Assembly: GCF_030463535.1 (NCBI RefSeq)
Contig: NC_132896.1
Coordinates: 22,735,709-22,799,708, forward strand
Reading direction: 5' to 3'
Source: Salminus brasiliensis
Taxonomy: Eukaryota; Chordata; Actinopteri; Characiformes; Bryconidae
Length of the DNA: 64,000 nt
Made by a program: the position numbers and the translations under genes. Of the stretch, positions 26,225 to 64,000 are shown piece after piece; the first letter of the stretch is position 1; each line of letters begins with the position of its first letter. The notes under the pieces were generated by a model. That model searched no databases. It had not been told where the DNA came from and saw only the letters and a list, made by a program, of their open reading frames with translations.

Positions 26225-26400
26225 AAATCAGACCTACTTCTAATAATTAAAAGTGTCCCTCAAGATCAATTCTAGGGCTAATATTATTTAATATCTTTAT
26301 TAATAATGTCACCTACATTGTTGACTTATAAACTACATTTATATGCACACTACACAATTCTGTACTTCTCATTAGTGGAAAAACTCTTTCTACTCATTCT
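26225..26400 (+). mobile_element. possible reverse transcriptase scrap
   Basis: A frame reads VPQDQFLGLILFNIFINNVT, resembling the VPQGSVLGPLLFNIYIN motif of LINE reverse transcriptases; the following YADD block is unclear. Short and diverged. Confidence 0.4.
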
Positions 26401-26945
26401 TTTAATGCCTTATTTTAAAATGTGTCTCTAACCACCTCCACACAGCCTTCACCTGTTTTATTGGATCTTAGTTAACATTGTATATGATTATTTTAGTTAG
26501 TTTATTTTTAGGTACGGCTTGTTTATGTGAACACTCTTATTATATTTTATTCCAAGTTTATATGAAGCTTTAATCTGATTACCTTTTTTTATGGGAGAAG
26601 GCAGAAAGCATTTTACTATTCGCAAAAAAGATTTGTTTTGATTTGGCTACCCAGGTGTTCTATATGCTGGTGGGCATTTTGAAAGCTGGCTGAAAACTTT
26701 GACCAAAAAAGTTTTTTTTAATGTTTTAACTTTATTTATAATTAATTTGGGGATAATTACATTGTGTGTTTTTTTATATTTCAAACTATGCATAGACTGG
26801 GATCTTGGAAGTGGGACACAGATAAGAGTTTAATCCATAGATTGCTTTATAGACAGAGAACAGTACTTAGTTGCTATTTTAGTAATATGTTACATCACAT
26901 GTATTACTGGCTTGTATTTTTAAAAGCCATAATACTATACATTTA

Positions 26946-27080
26946 AAGGTAAGGGTAAAGGTGAACATATCTGTCACTGTACAAACACACACACATTAGT
27001 GAACTAGGGGCAGTGAGCACACAAACACCCAGAGCGGTGGGCAGCCAAGTCCAGCGCCCAGGGAGCAGAGAGGGTGCAGT
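26946..27080 (-). mobile_element. tRNA-derived SINE, 3' half only
   Basis: Complement of the 3' half of the 14771 copy: tail, short GT tract, and TGGGTG-like body. A and B boxes are absent. Confidence 0.75.
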
Positions 27081-28285
27081 ACAGTAAAACCAGAGAACAA
27101 TCGGTGTGATGTCAACAAGAAAATGTATATTTTTAATATAATAATAAGGCAATGTGCAGTTTGATGTGTAACCTATATCACATACAGTTGAATTTTAGAA
27201 GTTTACATTCACTATATAAAAAGACACATGCATTTTTTTTCTCACTGTCTGACACAAATTTAGAATATTTTTATTACTTTCAATTTGAATTACTTTAATC
27301 AAAGTCAAAAGTTTAAATACACTAAGATTACTATGCCTTTAAACAATTTGGGACAGCCCATATGATGATTTCATGTCTTTGGAAGCTTCTGATAGGTTTA
27401 TTGGCAACTTCTGAGCTAATTAGAGACACACCTGTGGATGTATTTTAAGGCACACCTGAAACAGATTGCTTCTTTGTAACATCATGGGAAAGTCGAAAGA
27501 AATCAGCCAAGATATCAGAAAGAGAATTTTTGACTTGCTCATAGCTCCTAGTCTGGCTCATCCTTGGGTGCAATTTCCAGATGCCTAAAGGTGCCTCGTT
27601 CATCTGTACAAACAATTATACGCAAGTACAATGTCCAACCATCATACCGCTCAGGAAGGAGACAGGTTCTCTGTCCCAGAGATAACTGTGCTTTGGTCCG
27701 AAATGTGCAGATCAACCCAAGAACAAAAGCAAAAGATCTTGTAAAGATGCTAGCAGAAGCTGGTAAGAGTGTGTCATTATCCACAGTGAAACGAGTACTG
27801 TATTGACATGAGCTGAAAGGCCACTCAGATAAAGAAAATGATACAAAAAGATAGTAAAGGCACTGAATGTTCCTAGAGATACAGTTGGAAGTAAAGAAGT
27901 TAATGAAACACTGGCTTCACTACCTGGACGTGGCAGAAAGAAGAAGCTATCACCAGCTGCCAACGGATTCCTTAGCAGGCAGGTGGTAAAAAACCCTTGA
28001 GTGACTGCAAAAGAGTTGCAGCAAGATTTGCAGACATTAAGCAGACACTAGGGTTTCAATTTGCACAGTTAGGTGCATTTGAAATGCTGAAGGTCTCCAT
28101 GCCCAAACTCCAAGACATACTCTACAACTCTACTGACCCAATAGAATAAGAAAACTTCTAATATGCTCAAAACCATATAAATAAACCACAGACGTTTAGG
28201 TATTCTGTTTTGTGCCTTAAGCCTGTGGATCTGGATATCTAGAGGAGGAATAATGAAGCATATGCTGAAAAGAACACCCAGTCTA

Positions 28286-29820
28286 CAGGGTGGGTCATTT
28301 ATATGGATACACCTAAATAAAATGGGAATGGTTGGTGATATTAACTTCCTGTTTGTGGCACATCTTGAAAAGTTTTCCCCCTCCCAATATGGGAGGGGGA
28401 AAACTTTTCAAGATGGGTGGTGATCATAGCGGCCATTTTGAAGTCGGCCATTTTGGATCCAACTTTAGTTTTTTCAATGCAAAGAGGATCTCAATGTAAC
28501 TTTATTCTTTCATGAGTTATTTACAAGTTTCTGACCACTTATAAAATGTGTTCAAAGTTCTGCCCATTGTGTTGGATTGTCAATGCAACCCTCTTCTCCC
28601 ACTCTTCACACACTAATAGCAATACCGCAGAAGAAATGCTAGCATAGGCTTCCAGTATCCGTAGTTTCAGGTGCTGCACATCTCGTATCTTCACAGCATA
28701 GACAATTGCCTTCAGATGAACCCAAAGATAAAAGTCTAAGGGGGCCAGATCGGGAGACCTTGGGGGCCATTCAACTGGCCCACGACGACCAATCCACTTT
28801 CCAGGAAACTGTTCATCTAGGAATGTTCAGACCTGACACCCATAATGTGGTAGTGCACCATCTTGCTGGAAAAACTCAGGGAACGTGTCAGCTTCAGTGC
28901 ATAAAGAGGGAAACGCATCATCATGTATGTAAATATCCAGTGGCCTTGAGGTTTCCACTGATGAAATGAAATGATTGGGTTAGTATCAGACCAATAGCGG
29001 TGGTTTTATTTGTTAACTTCACCATTCACGTAAAAGTTTGCCTCATCACTGAACAAAATGTTCTGTGTAAACATGTTCTGAGGGTCCTGTTCCAATTTTT
29101 GTTTTGCCCATTCTGCAGATTCAGTGTGCCAATCTGGGTCATCCTTGTTGAGATGCTGCAGCAGCTGGAGTTTGTAAGGTAGCATTTGTGAGTAGCTAAT
29201 ATCCGCCGAAGGGATGTTCGACTGATGCCACTCTCCAGTGACATGCGGCGAGTGCTATGCTGTGGGCTCTTGCTGAATGAAGCTAGGACAGCCACTGATC
29301 TTTCTTCATTAGTGACAGTTTTCATGTGTCCACATTTTGGCAAATCAAACACTGAACCAGTTTCATGAAACTTGGCAAGCAGTTTGCTAACTGTAGCATG
29401 GGAGATGGGTGGTCTCGCAGGGTGTCTTGCATTGAAATCTGCTGCAATGACCCGGGTACTGCGTTCACCAGACATCAACACAATTTCTATCCACTTCCCA
29501 CGTGTTAACCTCTGCGACATGTCAATGGCTGTAATCAAAGAGAAGCTTGTAAATAACTCATGAAAGAATAAAGTTAAAACCAAGCACACCATTGTTTGTC
29601 TTGTGAAATTCTCAATAAGTTTGATGTGTCACATGACCCTCTTCCCATTGAAGAAACTAAAGTTGGATCCAAAATGGCCGACTTCAAAATGGCCACCATG
29701 GTCACCACCCATCTTGGAAAGTTTTCCCCCTCCCATATACTAATGTGCCACAAACAGGAAGTTAAAATCACCAACCATTCCCATTTTATTTAGGTGTATC
29801 CATATAAATGGCTCACCCTG
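28286..29820 (-). mobile_element. DD41D mariner-like transposon, copy A (complete ends)
   Basis: 1,535 bp. Ends CAGGGTGGGTCATTTATATG and its near-exact complement, with TA duplicated at 28284-28285 and 29821-29822. Inverted repeats extend about 200 bp. A 22-bp fold-back (about 28363-28412) interrupts the left arm and is absent from the right arm and from copy B. It lies inside the Tc1 element 27184-30271. Confidence 0.9.
28539..29520 (-). pseudogene. DD41D transposase, copy A, frameshifted
   Basis: Start at 29520 (MSQRLTRGKWIEIVLMSGER). N-terminal helix-turn-helix (ISHATVSKLLAKFHETGSVF) is open to about 29085, after which the frame shifts near the first catalytic Asp region (readable as SDEANF). 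The middle is shortened compared with copy B, and the central D-containing block is only partly preserved. The C-terminus (EEWEKRVALTIQHNGQ) is readable in another frame, ending at TAA 28539. Non-functional. Confidence 0.85.
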
Positions 29821-30271
29821 TACAGTAAAGCATGGCAGTAGATTTGTGTTTCTCTGGGGCTGCTTTGCTTCCTCTGGCTCTAGAAAGCTGCAGGGTGTGG
29901 AGGGCAAGATAGATTCAATCACATACCAGGAAATCCTAGGAGAAAATGTCATGCTTTCAGTGAGAAAGCTGAAGCTTTCATCGCTTATAGAGCCTTAGTT
30001 TCAGATGTTATCCTGGAAAATTCTGGAGTGGCAGTTACAGTTGCTTGAACCCCATATAAATCCTATGATGGGATTTGAAGAAGGTGGCTGCAGCACATGA
30101 GGAATGGGTTATGATTCTTCAGGATTGTTGCCAGAAGCTGGTATCTTGCTATGTATCATGTTTGCAGAAGGTCAAAACAGGTCAAAAAGGCGTTCTATTT
30201 ATTATCTATTTAAATTGTTCTTGTTTGATTAGTTTGCAAATAGGGCTTGAATACTTTTGATTGCAACTGTA

Positions 30272-31428
30272 GAGTAATATACAACAAGCTTGCTTGTTCA
30301 AGCTAAAAACAAAATAAACAAAAAGTGAACAGTAAAGTAGACTGATCAATGAATGTGATATGAATGCCAGAAGCCAGTTGACACTTTATTCAAGTGGTCA
30401 TGTAAACAGCATACTTCCAATTTGTTACATCAGAGTATGGTCTAGGAAAAGTATGGTCTCCAAAAAAGAGGGCTGGATGTTAACTTAGTAATCAGATTTC
30501 TCAGTAAATGGATATGCTTTACCTGGAATTCTGCAGCATCTGCACACAGTGACAAAACACTTCTGGAGGAAACTAAAACCAACATAATTAATAAAATGAA
30601 GAATTTAAATATGTCCCCTACTGTATGTTCATACTGTTGCTTGGTGTGTTTAAAAAAAAACTGCATGAGGTTTTGGATTACATTTCATTTCAGAGTTTAT
30701 TGGTTGGTTTCAAAGCAGAATTTCCATTATTGCCTAATTTATGGTTCAGTAAACAGCTAAAACATCCCATGCCTCTTCGAAGGGAAGGGACTGGGGCAGA
30801 TGATCTTTAACATTAATCCTTTCCATTCCTACTTCGACAGTAGCGCAGTTATTTGAAACAAACAAAATCAGTGTCTGTAGAGAGGTGTAAACTATCTGAC
30901 AAGATTAACCTTAGGACAGCAAACCTTTTTCCTTATGGAATTATTTAACATAGGCCCATGTGGGAATAAGTCACATATATTGACAGTATAATGTGTGGCA
31001 TGTGAGAACAAAACATTATGAACCATTTAACTGAAAATTTGTTCTTTGTAAAACAAGTGTCCAATCCTGAATGAACCTTAGTCTAACACTTGACACAGGT
31101 AATGAAGCGGTTCAGGTGCTTTTGAGTTCTCTCAGACTCTCAAAAGTGATTAATCTCCAGGAGCAGGATTGGGCAGCCCTGCTGTAGTCAGGCAACTGTC
31201 GAAGATGAAAACAAAATTAAATGAAAGGAACAAATTTACTGACAGCTACACATTTTTATTCATTATTAAACTTATTTTAATCTTTCAGTCTAAAGTTTTT
31301 TTTGTAAAGCAATACACAAAAACACATGAACACAAAGGCAGCATCTAGAAATCACTCTCCCTTTTTATATATTTTTATCATATAAACAAACAAATTTGAG
31401 GGGATAATGTAAGGTATGTCTGTACATA
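30272..31428. other. no gene seen between two Tc1 elements
   Basis: Unique-looking AT-rich sequence. No exon of a neighbour gene recognised. Confidence 0.5.
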
Positions 31429-32962
<1,534 letters not shown>

Positions 32963-33437
32963 TAAGCTTCATACAAGGGTTCCTGCAGTTGTAGTATAAA
33001 CATTAGAATAGGGATGTACTCCACATAAGTGATGTGTGCCACAACAAAACATTTCTCATGCTACCCAGCCTAGCCAGTTTTATATACTCCATATACCGCC
33101 AAAATACCTTTTATAAGATAACCAATGACCGTTCTTAGCCTTTTAGGTCAGGACTAAAAGCAGTTGATCTATTGTTTTGGTATGTACAAAAGGAAGAACA
33201 AATGTTGAAAAAAATAAAAGAATAAAACATGGGGATAACAAAAGGAAGCACACACATTTCTAAAAATTAACTTTCAGTTAGGAGACAGGTGACTGACAGA
33301 CCTAGGCAGGAGATAGGAACCAGAAACTCAAGTATTAAAATGCTGCTACTACACAACAGCAATACAGTAGAGTTTGGCACACAAGACGGAAATAAACTCT
33401 GCAGGGACACTGAAGAAGCACAAAAGAAGGAGGGGTG

Positions 33438-33443
33438 TTTATT
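33438..33443 (-). terminator. candidate fbxo38 polyadenylation signal
   Basis: AATAAA on the minus strand about 380 nt after the fbxo38 stop. An ATTAAA closer to the stop (around 33612) is an alternative. Choice by position only; no transcript evidence. Confidence 0.3.
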
Positions 33444-33824
33444 GTAAAACCAACAAAATTCACTAATATTTGCAAAAATGCAATTGTTGCAAAGTAGTAA
33501 CATACACAGACAACTTCGGTAGCTTACTGTAAAGGTTCAGCAAGACAATGGGGGGAGGGGCTGTCAAAGCGCATTCACAGAAACTGCTTAAAGTAACATT
33601 TCTCTGCCTTTTAATCAATGTATGGGCGCCACAAAATAGCACACTTTAAATCCGCACATCCCACAGATAATGGCAATTTTTCTTGAATTAAAGCGACTGA
33701 AATTGCCATTTCTCTTTCCAAAAGGCATAACTGGGAAAGTATAGTGCAAGAATGACGACCAGCCAGGAGTAGAAAAGTTGTCTTCTGCATTTCTTTCATG
33801 CACTACAGATCTTCTAAGAATGTC

Positions 33825-60540
<26,716 letters not shown>

Positions 60541-60955
60541 CTAGGGTACTGTTAAGGATAGATATTTTATTTTACACACATATACACACAAGTTTGTACA
60601 AACACGTGTTGATGTATCTCACACACACACAGACACGTACTGCAAAACACAATTAAGAAATTATCATTCTAGGCAGCTCAGTGATATGTATAGAAATGCA
60701 GAGCAATTCTAACTGACCTACATTTTGGATTTGGATGAGCCGTTTCCCCATTTTCACATGTATTACCTAACAGTATTTGTAAGCAAACCCTACAGATAAT
60801 ATTTAATATTTAAATAAAAAAAAATATTGCTTTGCTTAAAAAAAAAAAAAAAAGTCTTGACTTTGCAGTTTTGTTTTTTTTTTTTACTTGTGATTGGATA
60901 AAGCCTGCAGTAAACTGCAGTAAAAATGCAGTAGCATTTTGTTCAATACTATTGG

Positions 60956-61436
60956 TCAATTGTGTTTTATGTGACTGCAAGTGGAAATATTCACCATCTC
61001 TCTCACATTCACCATCAAGAACACCTCAGAGTTCAATGGTGTGTAAAGCATATTAATGAAAAGTTCTGTGGTAGAAAAAGGTGCATCGGCAACAGGAATT
61101 ACCACAGCCTTGAGAGCCTGGTCAAGAAAAGTTGATTCAGGAACTTGGACTGAGGCTGGTACATCAAACCACCATGCACAAGTGTCTTTAGAAAAGGGGC
61201 TACAATTGACATTTCTAATATCAAGCCATATCTGAACAAAAGACACATCTGAAACATCTAACCTGCATTTTAGCATTTGAGAGCATTTTATCCTTCCAAT
61301 TGCTGACAAGCTTTATGAAGATCCCGATTTGCTTTTTTTCTCTGTCCATACTATCAAATGGTTTGCTGACCATGACATAACGGTGTTCAACTGGCCAGCC
61401 AACCTGAAACCCATATATAATGTAAGGTACTGACAA
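60956..61436 (-). pseudogene. unassigned decayed coding segment, two overlapping frames
   Basis: I do not recognise it. The minus strand has an open frame at 61436-61221 (PYIIYGFQVGWPVEHRYVMV, then FIKLVSNWKD) that overlaps one in another frame at 61309-60956 (VSFVQIWLDIRN, CAWWFDVPASVQVPESTF, APFSTTELFINMLYTPLNSE). The composition looks protein-like: aromatic and charged residues are spread out, with no low complexity. The pair reads as one protein broken by a frameshift near 61270. Not part of fbxo38, whose intron it occupies. It could be a cellular or mobile-element remnant, or chance. Confidence 0.3.
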
Positions 61437-61477
61437 GAAAAAGATACCCTACCCTAGCAACAACTGTTCATAACTGA

Positions 61478-61606
61478 CCACCATCATAGCATCCAGAGCT
61501 TCAATAACATTGCAGCAGTGCCACAAACTAATTGTCTCCATGCCACGTCACATTGAAGCAGTAATTCGTGGTAAAGGAGCCTCAACCAAGTATTGTATAA
61601 ATGGAC
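61478..61606 (+). mobile_element. Tc1-like transposase C-terminal fragment
   Basis: A plus-strand frame reads ASITLQQCHKLIVSMPRHIE then VIRGKGASTKY, the terminal part of a Tc1-type transposase. Only about 130 bp are recognisable. It lies beside the unassigned minus-strand frames at 60956-61436. Confidence 0.65.
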
Positions 61607-62129
61607 CCCGAGTACTACAGAGGTTCATATTTCTGTAGTGTACTACTTTTTGTTTGATCTGATAAAACCTCAAAGCTCGAAAAGATGATCATGAGTCAAA
61701 GTTCAAAATGTACTTGTAAAATAGTTGACAGAAAAACAAAGAAAGTAAAAAGATATAGTACAATAGAAAACAATTATATGAACAGGTCAACACATTCACA
61801 GACCAGAAAGATTAAAAAGGGACAAAGTGAAATGCAAAGTGAGAGGGTGACATTACCCTTAAGGTTCCCCTCCCCCTAACAATGTCTTAGGACAGACTTT
61901 GTTGAAGCAATTACATTGTTATGCATATTATATGCAAATCAAACTAATTAAAATACATAATCTCTGTATTGCCTTATTAACATCAATGAAATTGAAACAA
62001 TTGTTAATACCAACAATTAAACATAACTACTAAATGGTATTTAATAATAAGATGACGGCAGTGTCCAATTAACATGTTTTTCAGCTTTATGACCATGAAT
62101 GGTGTCAGCATGTCTGTGATTTGACTGGC

Positions 62130-62611
62130 AGATTCAGAGGTATGAAAAGGTTTTGGCATCCCTGAAAATTGATGTTTTTCCTTTATAAATCATTGGCTGT
62201 TCGGATCAGCAATTTTAGTTAAATATATCACATAGCAGACAAACACAGTAATATTTGAGAAGTGAAATGAAGTTTATAGGATTTACAGAAAGTGTGCAAT
62301 AATTATTAAAACAAAATTAGGCAGGTGCATAAATTTGGGCACCCTTGTTGTTTTATTGATTTGAATACTAATTCTTGGAACACAAAATTTGTTTTGTAAG
62401 CTCACTGACCCTTGACCTACATACACAGGTGAATCAAATTATGGGCAGGAGGTTAAGGTGGCCAATTGCAAGTTTTTTCTCCTCTTTGCATCTTCTCTGA
62501 AGAGTGGCAACATGGGAGCCTCAAAACAACTCACAAATGACCTGAAAACAAAGATTGTTCAACATCATGGTTTAGAGGAAGAATACAAAAAGCTCTCTCA
62601 GAGATATCAGC
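62130..62611 (+). mobile_element. 5' half of a Tc1-like element
   Basis: A terminal-repeat-like zone (AAAATTTGGGCACCCTTG near 62332) is followed by a start at 62512, MGASKQLTNDLKTKIVQHHG then EEEYKKLSQRYQL. The sequence stops there; the catalytic domain is missing. Confidence 0.65.
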
Positions 62612-62779
62612 TGGGGGATTGGCGTTGATTGATTCTTACATCTCTATGTGGATGTAGGTGATTCTGAACTGATTCACAAATATCAAAAATCAATGTTAAT
62701 TGATAATGTAATGTTGACAGAAGGCAAAAGGAGGAACTTGTTAGTGCAGAAGTGCAATGACTGGCGTGTATGTAACAGA

Positions 62780-63185
62780 GACACAAGATGGATGAGCAGG
62801 AAATCTGACGAGAACCTTCTGCATTAAAAGTTAGCATATGGAAGAACTTTGGCTTCTGTGAAGTTGAAGAGAAAAAAGACGTGGAGAAGAGCCACCCCAT
62901 ATGCAAGTTGTTTCAAAGTATTTTTAAAAGCAAAAAATATGAAACATTATTTTTCCACTGAATACAATGAATCACAGAGACACATGGGTGTAAACACAGC
63001 TGTTAAAGAATGCAGCAGAGGAATGACAAATCAATAGAGACTAATTTAGTTTTCGATGCTGATAACACATCCAACATGGTTGTTGCTGCTGAACTGTGTA
63101 AATTTCTACATGTGAACTGCTACACCCACATGCTAAACCTGGCCACTTGGCACACAAGTTTCCCACAGCTACTAGGACTTTGAGA
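62780..63185 (+). mobile_element. hAT-type (BED-finger) transposase remnant
   Basis: The plus strand in changing frames reads VWKNFGFCEVE, a BED-like CKLC region (HPICKL). Further on comes FDADNTSNMVVAAELCKFLH then CYTHMLNLA, typical of hAT/ZBED transposases. Several stops and shifts. The only hAT trace I see in the window. Confidence 0.6.
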
Positions 63186-63189
63186 TACG

Positions 63190-64000
63190 CTTGGGATCAC
63201 TGTCATATTGTTTAGAAATTTGTATGCTTATTACAGAAAAAAATGCATTTCTTATGTTCAAATGTCAGAAAAACAAGAAGTTTGATAAGTTATGATCATT
63301 ATTAATGTATTGATAAGTTGAAGTGTGCAGTACTGGTTCAACAAAATATACTGTAAGAATATATGGATATATTGGACATCCAAATGTGGTTTTATTGTAA
63401 AATAAAAACACAATGTAGTTTTTCACTCCGCAAATATGAACAATAATATGTAAATATAGTTTTGACTACAAAGTGAATTTAAAATTCTTGGCTAAAACGG
63501 TATCACTGATCATAACAGGAATTAGATTAAATCATACTAAATGCTTGAAGTTAACTAATATAGAATATATAATACAGAAATATAGATTACAATATAACTT
63601 ATGCATTAAAAAAAAAAAAGACATCTAGTCATGTCACTAGTGATTTTTGTTTTGTACGCTTTATGCACACTGATGTGCAGCTGGAAGACATTATCATTAT
63701 TTAATTATGGTCTAATACTTAAACTTCATTATATAAGGATATAGCAGTACAATTATTACACAACATTTTATGCCTAATGCGTCTTCATTTTTTATGCTAT
63801 TGTTGTTGCTAAATAGTCTACATATTTGAACAATTGATCAACCTGGTTGCTACACCAGCAAATAGTGTAGATTTTGGTTTGTTCAGATGTCTTTTAAAAA
63901 GTGAGTTTTGTCTGAATCATTCCTTGTGTCAGAGTAGTGAGATCAAGAGCTGGCAAAGCCAGGAGGCATCACTATCTATATCTGTCAATTTGAAAATGTT
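63190..64000. other. no feature seen; fbxo38 intron continues past window edge
   Basis: AT-rich. No splice-flanked fbxo38 coding block was found between 60489 and 64000. Confidence 0.6.

Larger units (their letters stand above)
27184..30271 (+). mobile_element. Tc1-like transposon (left end Sleeping-Beauty-like) split by a nested insertion
   Basis: Left end TACAGTTGAATTTTAGAAGT resembles the salmonid-type Tc1/Sleeping Beauty terminus. Right end reads GATTGCAACTGTA. Transposase starts at 27484 (MGKSKEISQDI), with a helix-turn-helix readable at 27564-27806 (RCLKVPRSSVQTIIRKY) and several frame breaks. The coding sequence stops at 28285 after EKNTQS and resumes at 29821 with VKHGSRFV-LWGCFA. 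The gap is exactly the DD41D element at 28286-29820. Removing it leaves a Tc1 element of about 1.55 kb. The two terminal repeats differ more than expected, so the element may itself be chimeric. Confidence 0.82.

Overview
This is vertebrate nuclear DNA, almost certainly from a teleost fish. Coding sequence is split into short exons with GT-AG introns. Most of the rest is fish-type repeat: many Tc1/mariner transposons, L2-like LINEs, tRNA-derived SINEs and long TA, GT and ACAT microsatellites. The SINE set suggests an otophysan, but that is inference. I see no rRNA, intact tRNA, CRISPR array, operon or bacterial or phage gene.

The one host gene I can support is fbxo38 (F-box only protein 38), on the minus strand. 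Fifteen consecutive coding exons run from 60488 down to a stop at 33825. Their splice phases all match and together give 827 codons including the stop. The F-box-bearing N-terminal part lies beyond the right edge, beyond an intron of more than 3.5 kb. Introns range from 73 bp to 8.2 kb, and the four largest complete ones are filled with mobile elements.

1-33 kb: no host gene recognised. It holds a decayed Tc1 element (3.9-5.0 kb), a CATAGCAAC-type repeat field (5.5-6.9 kb), a deleted Tc1-like element (8.2-8.5 kb), SINEs (9.2, 14.8, 26.9 kb) and a nearly intact Tc1 element (11.3-12.8 kb). It also holds a fold-back Tc1 element (13.2-14.5 kb), old Tc1 and LINE debris (16.9-26.4 kb), a Tc1 element split by a DD41D mariner-like element (27.2-30.3 kb), and a full-length Tc1 element with a dead transposase (31.4-33.0 kb).

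33-60.5 kb: fbxo38 and its intronic elements. These include a Tc1 element with an uninterrupted 340-residue transposase (41.9-43.5 kb), a second DD41D copy (38.3-39.8 kb), an L2 interrupted by a SINE (39.8-41.5 kb), two oppositely oriented copies of one Tc1 family (43.5-44.9 and 57.5-58.9 kb), a 110-bp near-perfect palindrome (45.0 kb), another L2 (51.7-53.3 kb) and a SINE that lost its B box.

60.5-64 kb: the next fbxo38 intron, with Tc1 and hAT debris and one unassigned pair of overlapping minus-strand frames that may be a decayed coding insert. I found no convincing new multi-gene system. The most notable items are the intact Tc1 copy, the base-resolved nested insertion, the fold-back structures and the unassigned frames near 61 kb.
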